The notes beneath the pieces are model-generated. The model was given only the letters and a program-made list of their open reading frames with translations, was not told where the DNA came from and did no database searches. 64,000 nucleotides of DNA, from the NCBI GenBank assembly GCA_013298715.1, contig JAAFIQ010000004.1, positions 1-64,000 of the forward strand, read 5' to 3'. This document shows, piece by piece, positions 27,973 to 36,403 of the stretch. Within the stretch, counting starts at the first letter, position 1. Each line of letters starts with the position of its first letter. A program made the position numbers and the translations under genes. Source of the stretch: Bacteroidota bacterium. Lineage in GTDB: Bacteria; Bacteroidota; Bacteroidia; B-17B0; Aurantibacillaceae.

Positions 27973-28935
27973 TTAATGGTTATGTCCATCGCCAGCGCTA
28001 TGGCCTTGTGGCATTTGCATTTGACCCATATCAGGTGCTGGTTTAAAATCAATTAATTCTACTTCAAATACCAACGTTGAAAACGGTGGAATTGGTCCTT
28101 GATTTTGAGCACCGTAACCCATGCTTGAAGGGATAATTAATTTTGCTTTACTGCCTTTGCTCATGTATTGTATACCTTTTGTCCAACCTGGAATAACTTG
28201 TGTTAAAGGAAAGCTTGCAGGCTCACCACGATCAACAGAACTATCAAATTTTGTTCCATCTAATAAGGTACCTGTATAATGCACTTTAACCTCATCCGTT
28301 ACTTTTGGGTGTTGCCCGTTTCCTTTTTTGCTTTCAATAAAAATTATTCCACTCGAATCTGGCTTGGTAGTAATTTTATTATCAGCTAAGTATTTTTCTA
28401 ATTTAACCATCTCTTCAGCTTGAGCGGCTTGCATTTTTGCTGCATACTCCTCTTGCATTTGTTTTTGCTTTTCTTCAACTTGCTTTTTGTCAAGAATATC
28501 TTTCATAACAATGGTTGCTTTAATAAAGCTTCCTGATGCAATTCCTTTTGGTAACTCGTTCATTTTTTGAGTTTTTAAGAAAAATGAATCAGCAGGAACA
28601 ATAAACGACGCACTATCTCCTTTCGCCATCATCATCATACCCTCTTCTAAACTACCAACAAAGGTGCTTTTTTCTAACATAAATTGCACTTCGCCGCTAC
28701 CATTTGGACTTTGTGTTTTTGAATCGTAAAGTACCGAATCGTTTTTTTGCGTTGCAATTTTAAACGTAAATACTATACCATTGCCCAGTTGCGCTTTTGG
28801 TGCACTTTCATTTTGTTTGTAGAACTTGTAATGTAGTCCGTTTTCTGTTTTAGTAAAGCCGTCAAAATCTGAACCGCTATCACAAGATGTTATTGCCATT
28901 GCGGCAACTGCTAATAAGTAAATTGATTTCTTCAT
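27973..28935 (-). CDS. FKBP-type prolyl isomerase lipoprotein, two FKBP-like domains
   Basis: A 320-residue predicted lipoprotein (lipobox AITSC near residue 18). A degenerate FKBP-like domain occupies about 25-150. A charged helix follows (KKQVEEKQKQMQEEY), then a well-conserved FKBP domain at about 195-295 (VKVHYTGTLLDGTKFDSS, then IPSSMGYGAQ). The C-terminus ends in a His-rich tail (HSAGDGHNH). It lies 2 bp after the preceding FKBP gene. It is probably an envelope folding factor; the His tail could bind metal. Confidence 0.88.
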   Translation of the reverse strand: MKKSIYLLAVAAMAITSCDSGSDFDGFTKTENGLHYKFYKQNESAPKAQLGNGIVFTFKIATQKNDSVLYDSKTQSPNGSGEVQFMLEKSTFVGSLEEGMMMMAKGDSASFIVPADSFFLKTQKMNELPKGIASGSFIKATIVMKDILDKKQVEEKQKQMQEEYAAKMQAAQAEEMVKLEKYLADNKITTKPDSSGIIFIESKKGNGQHPKVTDEVKVHYTGTLLDGTKFDSSVDRGEPASFPLTQVIPGWTKGIQYMSKGSKAKLIIPSSMGYGAQNQGPIPPFSTLVFEVELIDFKPAPDMGQMQMPQGHSAGDGHNH

Positions 28936-28937
28936 TT

Positions 28938-29804
28938 TTATTTTATTGATATTTCGTAAAGCATTGGTGTAAAAGGTGGTATGTTTAAAAACACATTCCC
29001 ATTTTGCCCAAATGCGAGGCGTGAAGGTAATATAATTTTTGCATTTTGGTGCAATTTTAATTTGCTAATTACCAAATTTAATCCTTTTATAAGTTGGTCG
29101 GGGGTACCTACTTTTAATTTAAAGTTTGTAGGAGAATAATCAATTATGCGCCCATTAAGAAAGCCTCCTTTATAGGTTAAACTTAGCGTATCGCCAATTT
29201 TAAGATTATTTTGTGAGTCTGATTTTGGTTTTTCAACCCAATAAAAACCAACACTATCTCTTGCTTCCAATGCCTTCTTTTCACCCCCAAAAAAATTAGT
29301 TATTTCTTGAATTTCTTTGTTGCTGTTCGTTAGCAGGGCATTTTGGTAATCTTGTTCTGATAAAAATGCTAACACTTTAAGATTTACTTTGACTACACTG
29401 TCCTTTGCGCTAAAAAATGGAATTTTATCACTACTAAAATTTTGTTTGTAAAAAATTGTGCAAGGAATAAGTAACTCTAAACTATCGCCAACATTTGCGT
29501 TCAAGCATTGTTTAGAAATAAAATTTAATTCATCTTTGCCCCTAGCCTCTAATAAGAGAATACTATTTGTGTTATTATAATTATCAAAAAAAACAGAATC
29601 TGCTTGTGTTTTAAAACTTATATTAAGTTTAATTATAGTTAAGTTAGATGCATTATTTACCGCGTCGTTTTCGAAAGCAATTAATTTATACCAATAGCCA
29701 TTTTCAGAGAAATTATAAGCGCTTTTTGTTTTGTGACCACAGCTTAAAAAAAATAAAATAAAAAAAATTACACCAAAAAATAATTTACAAAATTTCAACA
29801 TCAT
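28938..29804 (-). CDS. divergent FKBP-like lipoprotein
   Basis: A 288-residue predicted lipoprotein (lipobox FFLSC near residue 22). The C-terminal half keeps an FKBP pattern (LSLTYKGGFLNGRIIDYS, then ILPSRLAFGQNG, then FTPMLYEISI), while the N-terminal half looks like a second degenerate FKBP unit. Active-site aromatic residues are poorly conserved, so it may be a chaperone or binding protein rather than an enzyme. Its start overlaps the end of the upstream GldI-like gene by 20 bp. Confidence 0.75.
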   Translation of the reverse strand: MMLKFCKLFFGVIFFILFFLSCGHKTKSAYNFSENGYWYKLIAFENDAVNNASNLTIIKLNISFKTQADSVFFDNYNNTNSILLLEARGKDELNFISKQCLNANVGDSLELLIPCTIFYKQNFSSDKIPFFSAKDSVVKVNLKVLAFLSEQDYQNALLTNSNKEIQEITNFFGGEKKALEARDSVGFYWVEKPKSDSQNNLKIGDTLSLTYKGGFLNGRIIDYSPTNFKLKVGTPDQLIKGLNLVISKLKLHQNAKIILPSRLAFGQNGNVFLNIPPFTPMLYEISIK

Positions 29805-30315
29805 AAATTATTGGCATTTGAGGTGGAATTTTTTTAAAATCGCCAAGCAGGCCATGTGCAAGGTGCGATGGGATAATGATGTATGCTTTATCGCCCCTTT
29901 TTAAAAGCTGAACACCACGGTGTATGCCACTTTCTAAATTTTCTTCACCAACTTTAAAGGTTTTTATTCCATCTGTATCAGAGCTATAACAAACATCGCC
30001 CGTAAGCAAACTCACGGTGTATTTCATTTTAATTACTTGCCCTGCTTTTACACTATCGCCTTTGATGCTTGGTTTGTAAACAAAATACCGTATACCCAGC
30101 TTTGTATTTGTAAATGGCTGTTTATGCGCTTTTACATAGTAATCAATTTCATCGCTTTCTTTTTTTAAGAGTTGTTGGTTGGCATTTACAAATTGTTCTT
30201 TAATTTTTTGTTGATCTTTTTGGGTAATTTTAGGTTTAATATCCTGATTGGAAGGAACGGGTTCCCCACAACCAAAAAGGGAGATGCAAAAAAATAAAAT
30301 AACTATAACACGCAT
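29785..30315 (-). CDS. FKBP-type prolyl isomerase lipoprotein, GldI-like
   Basis: A 176-residue lipoprotein with lipobox SLFGC near residue 16 and one FKBP domain (about 70-176; QVIKMKYTVSLLTG, then IIPSHLAHGLLG, then MPIIYDVEIL). Size and layout match GldI, the gliding-associated FKBP lipoprotein of Flavobacterium. Because several FKBP lipoproteins occur side by side here, assigning GldI to this one is tentative. It starts the cluster and is transcribed divergently from nth. Confidence 0.75.
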   Translation of the reverse strand: MRVIVILFFCISLFGCGEPVPSNQDIKPKITQKDQQKIKEQFVNANQQLLKKESDEIDYYVKAHKQPFTNTKLGIRYFVYKPSIKGDSVKAGQVIKMKYTVSLLTGDVCYSSDTDGIKTFKVGEENLESGIHRGVQLLKRGDKAYIIIPSHLAHGLLGDFKKIPPQMPIIYDVEIL

Positions 30316-30364
30316 ACAGTTTGCAAAGTTACTAATTTGAGATACATTTGAGTAGTTATTTTAA

Positions 30365-31132
30365 GTGAAAAAAGAAGAACGTTATAAATTTGTTTTAGAC
30401 TATTTTGAAAAAAATGTTGGAAATGCTGAAACCGAACTGCATTATACCAACCCTTATGAGTTAATTGTAGCGGTGAGCCTAAGTGCACAATGCACAGATA
30501 AGCGCGTAAATTTAACCACACCAAAATTATTTAAAGATTTTCCAACAGCCGAAAGTATGGCCAATACTAGCCCAGAGGTTATTTTTAATTATATTAGAAG
30601 TATTAGTTACCCCAACAATAAAGCTAAAAACCTGGTAGGCATGGCAAAAATGTTGGTAAACGATTTTAAAAATGTTGTGCCTAGCGAGGTAGATGAATTG
30701 GTGAAATTGCCCGGAGTAGGAAGGAAAACAGCCAACGTAATAGCTTCGGTTATATTTAATAAGCCAACAATGGCCGTAGATACACACGTTTTTAGAGTTA
30801 GTAACAGAATAGGTTTAACCACAAATGCAAAAACGCCTTTACAAAGCGAATTACAATTAATAAAATTTATTCCGGTTGAAGTTGTGCCCAAAGCGCACCA
30901 TTGGCTAATTTTGCATGGCAGATATACCTGCTTGGCACGTACGCCAAAATGCACAGCTTGTGGATTAATAAGCGTTTGTAACTATTTTACTAAACAAAAT
31001 AAGAGCAAATCTGTTAGTAAACCAGAAATCAAAGTCTCTAGCAATAAAGCTCCTAACAATTTAAAAAACAAAACACATGGCAAAAAAAGTAGTAAAAAAA
31101 GCGGTGAAAAAATCTCCAAAAAAAGCAACTAA
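30365..31132 (+). CDS. nth: endonuclease III with an added Lys-rich tail
   Basis: A 255-residue base-excision repair glycosylase/AP lyase starting at GTG. The helix-hairpin-helix LPGVGRKTANV holds the catalytic Lys (near 121) and AVDTHVFRV the catalytic Asp (near 139). The [4Fe-4S] loop is CLARTPKCTACGLISVC near 189. The core ends around residue 210. A further 45 residues are rich in Lys, Ser and Asn. The final 56 bp are shared, in another frame, with the start of the peroxiredoxin gene. It removes oxidised pyrimidines, which pairs sensibly with a peroxide-reducing neighbour. Confidence 0.92.
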   Translation: MKKEERYKFVLDYFEKNVGNAETELHYTNPYELIVAVSLSAQCTDKRVNLTTPKLFKDFPTAESMANTSPEVIFNYIRSISYPNNKAKNLVGMAKMLVNDFKNVVPSEVDELVKLPGVGRKTANVIASVIFNKPTMAVDTHVFRVSNRIGLTTNAKTPLQSELQLIKFIPVEVVPKAHHWLILHGRYTCLARTPKCTACGLISVCNYFTKQNKSKSVSKPEIKVSSNKAPNNLKNKTHGKKSSKKSGEKISKKSN

Positions 31133-31832
31133 AAAAGAAAAAAAAAGCGCTCCTAAAAAAGCAGCAAAAAAAGTTGCTAAAAAAGCTTTGAAAAAGGTGG
31201 TTAAAAAAATTACGGTTAACAAGAAAAAAACAGTTGCAAAAAAAGCTGTTAAAAAAGTAACCCCTGCTAGCAAAGCAAAAAAAGTTGTAAAACCTGTTGT
31301 AAAAAAGGCATTAGCTCCTAAAAAAGCAGCTGCTAAAGCTTCTAAGGTTGAAACTCCAAAATTTGTAGCACATAGTACGCGCATACAAGCTGGTGATATT
31401 GCGCCACATTTTGAAGGAAAAGACCAGAACGGTAACTTAGTTAGTAAAACCGATTTGGCAGGAAAAACAATTATTTTATACTTTTACCCCAAAGATGATA
31501 CCCCAGGATGCACAGCCACAGCCTGTAGTTTAAGGGATGAATACCAACATTTAAGTAATAGCAATTATGCGGTGGTTGGTGTAAGTGCTGATGATGAAAA
31601 ATCGCATTCAAAATTTGCCTCGAAATACAGTTTACCTTTCCCTTTAATTGCTGATACTGACCACAGAGTAATGAAAGCTTACGATGTATGGGGACAAAAA
31701 ATGTTTATGGGCAGAATTTTTGATGGGGTTATACGCACAACTTTTGTAATAAATAATAATGGAATTATAGACCAAGTTATAAAAAGTGTTGATACAGCAA
31801 ACCATGCAAAACAAATTTTAGGAACTGAATAA
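31077..31832 (+). CDS. bcp: peroxiredoxin (BCP/PrxQ) with a histone-H1-like Lys/Ala-rich N-terminus
   Basis: A 251-residue protein in two parts. Residues 1 to about 95 are almost wholly Lys, Ala, Val and Pro in KKAxKKA-type repeats, like the C-terminal domain of histone H1 or the bacterial Hc1 proteins. Residues about 100-251 are a complete PrxQ thiol peroxidase, with peroxidatic and resolving cysteines in DTPGCTATACSLRDEY (about 145 and 150). The basic domain should bind DNA and could place peroxide defence on the nucleoid. Usual PrxQ is about 150 residues. An internal start near residue 100 would give a normal enzyme, but the coding character of the tail and the lack of an ATG there favour the fusion. 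Confidence 0.85.
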   Translation: MAKKVVKKAVKKSPKKATKKEKKSAPKKAAKKVAKKALKKVVKKITVNKKKTVAKKAVKKVTPASKAKKVVKPVVKKALAPKKAAAKASKVETPKFVAHSTRIQAGDIAPHFEGKDQNGNLVSKTDLAGKTIILYFYPKDDTPGCTATACSLRDEYQHLSNSNYAVVGVSADDEKSHSKFASKYSLPFPLIADTDHRVMKAYDVWGQKMFMGRIFDGVIRTTFVINNNGIIDQVIKSVDTANHAKQILGTE

Positions 31833-31837
31833 TTTTT

Positions 31838-31867
31838 TTGGTAATTAAAAAATATTAATTAAATTTG
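31838..31867 (+). promoter_or_regulatory. promoter of tRNA-Asp
   Basis: TTTG at 31838-31841 and TAAATTTG at 31860-31867, 18 bp apart, fit the Bacteroidota consensus. Start would be near 31875, about 20 bp before the tRNA. Confidence 0.6.
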
Positions 31868-31893
31868 CACTCCCAAATTAACTTTCGGGAAAC

Positions 31894-31967
31894 GGATTGG
31901 TAGTTCAGCTGGTTAGAATGCCGCCCTGTCACGGCGGAGGTCGCGGGTTCGAGTCCCGTCCAGTCCG
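31894..31967 (+). tRNA. tRNA-Asp (GTC)
   Basis: A complete 74-nt cloverleaf. The acceptor GGATTGG pairs with CCAGTCC and the anticodon stem is CCGCC/GGCGG around loop CTGTCAC with anticodon GTC. The T arm is GCGGG-TTCGAGT-CCCGT and the discriminator is G. The 3' CCA is not encoded. A terminator follows at once, and beyond it begins the restriction island. Confidence 0.95.
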
Positions 31968-31969
31968 CA

Positions 31970-31998
31970 AAAAGCTCTCAGAAATGAGGGCTTTTTTG
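31970..31998 (+). terminator. terminator after tRNA-Asp
   Basis: GCTCTCA, loop GAAA, TGAGGGC with flanking A-run and T-run (AAAA...TTTTTT) forms a Rho-independent terminator directly after the tRNA. Confidence 0.8.
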
Positions 31999-32008
31999 TT
32001 TTATACTA

Positions 32009-32122
32009 TTTACAGTTTATTGCATATCACGTTTATCAAGAAATTATATTTATGTTGGTTTAACTTCAAACCTCGATGAACGTTTGCGAAGGCATAATTT
32101 AGGTTACGAAAAAAGTACGAAA
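32009..32122 (+). pseudogene. broken GIY-YIG endonuclease gene, left copy of a direct repeat
   Basis: Read in frame, the segment encodes YIYVGLTSNLDERLRRHN, the GIY-YIG nuclease core with its downstream Arg. The expected ATG has become CTA and the frame runs into unrelated sequence after about 45 codons (KSYAPFKLL is still family-like). A copy with about nine mismatches in 114 positions, in the same orientation, lies at 43965-44078 on the far side of the type I restriction island. GIY-YIG genes of this size are common, often incomplete, in Bacteroidota. Confidence 0.75.
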
Positions 32123-32175
32123 TCTTATGCGCCTTTTAAATTGTTACACCGAGCAATGTTTAAATATACATCTAC

Positions 32176-32868
32176 CTATGCCAATAGATTCTCAAGCTTA
32201 TTCTTCCATTTTTGCCAATCGGGCATTTCTTTTGTTTGAAGATCGATGAATTTTTGAGTATGATCGTGGTGGATGAGATGGCAAAGTTCATGAATGACCA
32301 CATATTCAATACATTGCTTTGAGGCTTTTATTAATTCAGGGTTTAATATGATTTTCCCTTTACTAGTGCAGCTACCCCAACGCGTTTTCATTTCTTGAAT
32401 AAATAATCCTTTGGGTTCAGCGTTGTACTTTTTAAACCGTTGAAGGTGAGGTTCTGCTATTTCTGCAAACTTTTCTTTTGCTTTCACTCTATACCAATCT
32501 TTTAAGAGTTGTTTTACGTTTTTCTTATCCTTTGTTATAACTTCAATAAAACGCCCTTTGTACTTAACATCATTCTTTTTGCCAATTGAAATTTTTAATT
32601 GGTAGTGTCTACCTAGATAAAGATGCGATTCGCCACTAACATATTTACGAGCTGGCGTTTTAGGGTAAAAGCCTAAGAAGAAATTTTGTTGTTTAATAAT
32701 CCAAGGTGCTTTTATTCTTACCTTTTCATTTATTTTATCTAAAGGAGTGTTAAGTGGAGCTTTTACTATAACTTCCATATCAGGAGTTATAGTAATCCCT
32801 AGAGATTTTCTATCAACAAAGGTTAACGTAAATTCTATTTTTTTAGAACCAAATTGAATGTATTGCAT
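32176..32868 (-). CDS. YgjP-like metallopeptidase of the type I restriction locus
   Basis: A protein of about 230 residues of the YgjP/DUF45 (SprT-like) group. The zinc site is HELCHLIHHDHTQKF, with HExxH and a third His. KTRWGSCTSKGKIILNPELI is the other family hallmark. The gene is often found beside hsdR, with unknown purpose. The start used here is the ATG one base after the hsdR stop codon; a longer form would overlap hsdR by 32 bp. Tight spacing implies co-translation with HsdR, so it may process or protect the restriction complex. Confidence 0.85.
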   Translation of the reverse strand: MQYIQFGSKKIEFTLTFVDRKSLGITITPDMEVIVKAPLNTPLDKINEKVRIKAPWIIKQQNFFLGFYPKTPARKYVSGESHLYLGRHYQLKISIGKKNDVKYKGRFIEVITKDKKNVKQLLKDWYRVKAKEKFAEIAEPHLQRFKKYNAEPKGLFIQEMKTRWGSCTSKGKIILNPELIKASKQCIEYVVIHELCHLIHHDHTQKFIDLQTKEMPDWQKWKNKLENLLA

Positions 32869-32869
32869 T

Positions 32870-35800
32870 TTACTTATATCTGATTTTAGCAACATCCACA
32901 ATTCTTTCGGAAATACTATCTATTTCCTCAAAACTAATAGAAATAGCGTATTTATCTCTTACTTCATCAATAAGATAATCGCCAATTAAGTGTATCATTT
33001 TTTTTGCAACATCTACCTTTGTTTGCCAATCAACTATTAAATGCTTTTGGATTATTTCATCGGCGGTTATTGCAATATCCGCGCTTATTATTTTTAAAGT
33101 TTCAGCATCTTTAAATTTATCCGTTAAAGCTTCTTTAGTAATTCCATAAAACGCTTTAGCAATTTCTTTATGCTCTAATGAAGCTGGAACGTCTGAATCT
33201 GTTCGGGTTAAAACAGATTCCATAATGTCTTTAACTTTATTCAAATATTCTGTTTCACTAATTCTTTGTTCTTCATATGCTTTGATTGTTTCTTTAAGCA
33301 TCTCTGAAAACTTTTTGTAAAATGCTGGATCTTCCTCCATTTTTTCGGAAATATGTTTTGCTGTTCTTGAGGCTATTTTATCCGCTTTTGCTGATTCCCC
33401 AAGCGTCTTTTCAACTTCTTCCTGAAACTTTTCTTTATCAAAAATATTAACCAATTCGGTAATTGTTTTTACTTCATCCGTTTGTATATGTGTATCGATT
33501 AGCTTTTGAATTTGCCCTTCATATTGCTTATAGTCAATTGCATCTGAATATCGCTGTACAACTGCACCTCTTAGCTTCATAAAGAATGCTATATCTTCTT
33601 TATGGCGGTTAATTAATTTCTCTTCTGTTTGGTTATGAAACTCAAAGGAGGATAAAGCCATTTTTAAGATACGAGCAAAATTTGCCAGCTTATCATAAAA
33701 CAACACTCTTATGGCTTCATCTCTTAATAATTGTTGATAGGCTTCTGCATCCTTTTTATTAGTAATGGTTTTAAAAATATCCCAAACCTCAGAATGAGCT
33801 TGTAGTAATTTTTTAAGTTCATCGTTGATATAGGTCAAAGTCCCATTTAAATCATTTGCATCAAACTCATTAAATGACGAATACAATTCTAATGCTTCAT
33901 CTAAGGCTCCTAAAACACCATAATAGTCAATTATGTAACCATAATCTTTATCAGGATAAATACGATTAACACGAGCAATTGCTTGTAATAATGTATGCCC
34001 TTGTAACTTTCTTGTTAAATAGAGCACCGTATTTTTAGGTTCGTCAAAACCGGTTAACAATTTATCTACAACAATTATTATTTCTGGATCTTTTTGATGT
34101 TTGAAACGACTAATAATATTTTTCTCATAACGTTTTGTTGTTCCGTGTTCATCCATCATTTTTTTCCAAAACGATTTTACTCTGTTGGATGTTTCTCCAT
34201 AAGCACTTTCTTCGCCTTCTCGGTCATCGGGTGCAGAAATAATTACTTCTGAATTAACAATTCCTATTTCATCTAAAAAGTTTTTGTACTTAATGGCTGC
34301 TTCTTTTGATTGACAAACCAATTGCCCTTTAAACGGCGTTTTACCCTGAAAATTATCTCTGTAATGATGACTTATATCCCAAGAAATTGCATAAATTTTT
34401 TGTTCGGCACTATTTAATTGATCAGCTCTACTAAATTTCTTTTTTAAATCGGCTTTCTGGTAAGGCGTTAATGGTTCAGAGACCATGTTAAAGAAATTAT
34501 CAATTGGCTTTTCGTTTACTTGTTGAAAGGCGTGACGCCCTTCGTATAATAGTGGAACAACCGCCTTGTCTTTTACTGCTTTATCAACGGTATATCTATC
34601 AATTTCCCCACCAAATTTATCAGAGGTTTTTTTATCCTTTTTAAATAAAGGTGTCCCTGTAAAAGCAATAAAGCAAGCATTTGGCAACGTTTTTTGCATT
34701 TCAATATTAAACGTGCCATGTTGTGTTCTATGCCCCTCATCTACCAGCACAAAAATATTTGAACTCTCTAATACATTTGGTAATTTCTTGATAGCAGTTT
34801 CAAATTTATTAATGATGGTTGTTACTACTGCATCACTTTTACTTTGTAGTAAATCCACTAAACGTTGCCCTGTGGTAGCATTTTCGACAAACATGCCGCA
34901 TTTGCGAAATGTGCCGGTTATTTGTTCATCCAAATCCGTTCTATCGGTTACTAAAATAATTTTTGGATTTAAAATACTTTTCTCTAATGCAATAGCTTGC
35001 GCCAACATTACCATTGTTAAAGATTTACCAGAACCCTGCGTATGCCATATTACACCACCTATTCTTTTCATGGTACCATCGAGACCCTCAGGCACCATGT
35101 TAGTAATACGCTGCATGGCTTTTTTAATAGCAAAGTACTGCTGATACCTAGCAATCTTTTTTTCACCATCATCAAATAAAACAAAGTTGAATGCAAAATC
35201 TAATAAGCGTTCAGGGCTGCACAAACCAAATAAATACTCGTCTTGCAATGTTGGCATTACATGTTCTTTTTCCAGCGCATCAAAATAATTTTTAACGTAC
35301 TTAAATCGTGTGGCAAACAAATGATTTTTTTGTTCAACGCTTAAAGGGGTATTTTTTAGCACATCGATTTTATGCTTAAAAGCCTTTTCTTCGTCTGTAG
35401 TAGAAAACTTCTCTTCCCAATGCGCCCAAAATTTTTCGAGAGTTCCATTAGAAGCATAAGCGGCTTCGTTAGTAGCAATACTTAAAATACTTTGAGCATA
35501 CACATATAAATTTCTAATACCATCTTCTTGCTGGTTTCTTAAATGCTGAGAAATAGCCTGTTTTAATGGCTCTTTCGTATCGGGGCGTTTACACTCGATG
35601 ATGCAAAATGGAATGCCATTAACAAATAAAACAATATCTGGGCGGTACTGGTCTTTACTTGTACTGCGCATCATGGCGAATTCTTCAGTGACATGAAAAA
35701 CATTATTCCCGATGTTTTTCCAATCAATGTACTGTAGCGTAAAACTTTTTTTATCACCATCAATGCTTTGCTCTAATGCCTTACCAAGCGTTATCAAATT

Positions 35801-36097
35801 GTAAGCTGTTTCGCAAGCAGCAATATAACCTTCGTTCATCGGTAATTCTTTTAATGCCTGAATACCAGCTTCAATATTAGCATCGCTAAAAATGGCAGTT
35901 TTGCTTGAAGAAACTTTAATGCTGTTAATCTCTCGTAATTGTTTACGCAACACATCGCCCAACAAAGCATTGCTGGTTTTATTGCCACGTAATTGCAAAG
36001 CTTCTTCTTGGTTTAAATACGTATAACCCAATTTTTGCAATAATTGCAAAGCCGGTATTTGGCTAATGTGGTCTTCTATGAATGATGGTGTTTCCAT
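32870..36097 (-). CDS. hsdR: type I restriction enzyme, motor/nuclease subunit R
   Basis: A 1075-residue HsdR. The N-terminal nuclease shows RPDIVLFVNGIPFCIIECKRP near 168, followed by the SF2 helicase core: Walker A TQGSGKS near 354, VTDRTDLDEQ, DEGHRTQHG near 453, FTGTPLF, and DKLLTGFDEPK with QAIARVNR in the second RecA lobe. A helical C-terminal region for HsdM contact closes the protein. With HsdM and HsdS it translocates and cuts unmethylated DNA. It is separated from hsdS by two extra genes and a 304-bp gap, so it probably has its own promoter. Confidence 0.95.
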   Translation of the reverse strand: METPSFIEDHISQIPALQLLQKLGYTYLNQEEALQLRGNKTSNALLGDVLRKQLREINSIKVSSSKTAIFSDANIEAGIQALKELPMNEGYIAACETAYNLITLGKALEQSIDGDKKSFTLQYIDWKNIGNNVFHVTEEFAMMRSTSKDQYRPDIVLFVNGIPFCIIECKRPDTKEPLKQAISQHLRNQQEDGIRNLYVYAQSILSIATNEAAYASNGTLEKFWAHWEEKFSTTDEEKAFKHKIDVLKNTPLSVEQKNHLFATRFKYVKNYFDALEKEHVMPTLQDEYLFGLCSPERLLDFAFNFVLFDDGEKKIARYQQYFAIKKAMQRITNMVPEGLDGTMKRIGGVIWHTQGSGKSLTMVMLAQAIALEKSILNPKIILVTDRTDLDEQITGTFRKCGMFVENATTGQRLVDLLQSKSDAVVTTIINKFETAIKKLPNVLESSNIFVLVDEGHRTQHGTFNIEMQKTLPNACFIAFTGTPLFKKDKKTSDKFGGEIDRYTVDKAVKDKAVVPLLYEGRHAFQQVNEKPIDNFFNMVSEPLTPYQKADLKKKFSRADQLNSAEQKIYAISWDISHHYRDNFQGKTPFKGQLVCQSKEAAIKYKNFLDEIGIVNSEVIISAPDDREGEESAYGETSNRVKSFWKKMMDEHGTTKRYEKNIISRFKHQKDPEIIIVVDKLLTGFDEPKNTVLYLTRKLQGHTLLQAIARVNRIYPDKDYGYIIDYYGVLGALDEALELYSSFNEFDANDLNGTLTYINDELKKLLQAHSEVWDIFKTITNKKDAEAYQQLLRDEAIRVLFYDKLANFARILKMALSSFEFHNQTEEKLINRHKEDIAFFMKLRGAVVQRYSDAIDYKQYEGQIQKLIDTHIQTDEVKTITELVNIFDKEKFQEEVEKTLGESAKADKIASRTAKHISEKMEEDPAFYKKFSEMLKETIKAYEEQRISETEYLNKVKDIMESVLTRTDSDVPASLEHKEIAKAFYGITKEALTDKFKDAETLKIISADIAITADEIIQKHLIVDWQTKVDVAKKMIHLIGDYLIDEVRDKYAISISFEEIDSISERIVDVAKIRYK

Positions 36098-36288
36098 TTT
36101 CTTTAAATTATTTTACGGAGAAATCTACGTTCGTTACAGTGAATTAAAACCAAGTAAGAGTAAATTGTAATTAATTGATATTCAAATAAATGACTATTAT
36201 TTAAACCTGTGCCTTTAACAGCTAAATGCAATTTATGGAGAATCCTTTTGTGTTTTAATAACATTATATTATTAATTATTATGTTAAA

Positions 36289-36305
36289 ATATATACTGTA
36301 TATAT
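36289..36305. promoter_or_regulatory. perfect AT-rich palindrome (possible operator)
   Basis: ATATATACTGTATATAT is a 17-nt palindrome around a central T. It lies in the 304-bp gap between hsdR and the next minus-strand gene, just upstream of a plus-strand -7 box (TATATTTG, 36317-36324). It could be the operator of the small transcript proposed here, or of hsdR; in AT-rich DNA it could also be chance. Confidence 0.35.
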
Positions 36306-36330
36306 AATTAATAGTTTATATTTGTATCGC

Positions 36331-36403
36331 TCATCTTACCATACTCGGAAGAAGGAGTTTCGAGGCTCGATACATCACGATATGTACCGAGCCTTGCGGT
36401 TTT
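36331..36403 (+). ncRNA. candidate small RNA with terminator hairpin
   Basis: TATATTTG (36317-36324) would start a plus-strand transcript near 36331. That transcript runs through an unstructured 30-nt part containing GGAAGAAGGAG, then a long hairpin (36363-36394), AGGCTCG-A-TACAT against ATGTA-C-CGAGCCT with one mismatch, followed by GCGGTTTT. No ORF is present. All neighbouring genes lie on the minus strand, so this unit is independent. A clear -33 TTTG is lacking, which lowers confidence. The alternative is a terminator for the minus-strand gene that ends at 36402, but no T-run follows the stem on that strand. Confidence 0.4.

Noticed and set aside
31061-31384. Minus-strand frame rich in Phe/Ala/Thr across the peroxiredoxin start
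   Set aside because: It is the complement of the Lys-rich repeat: AAA/AAG codons read backwards give TTT/CTT. Not an independent protein.
31897-32079. Frame covering tRNA-Asp and the GIY-YIG remnant
   Set aside because: It runs through a functional tRNA and its terminator, so it is not coding.
36363-36394. Terminator of the minus-strand gene ending at 36402
   Set aside because: On the minus strand no T-run follows the stem; the U-rich side is on the plus strand, so it was used for the small-RNA proposal instead.
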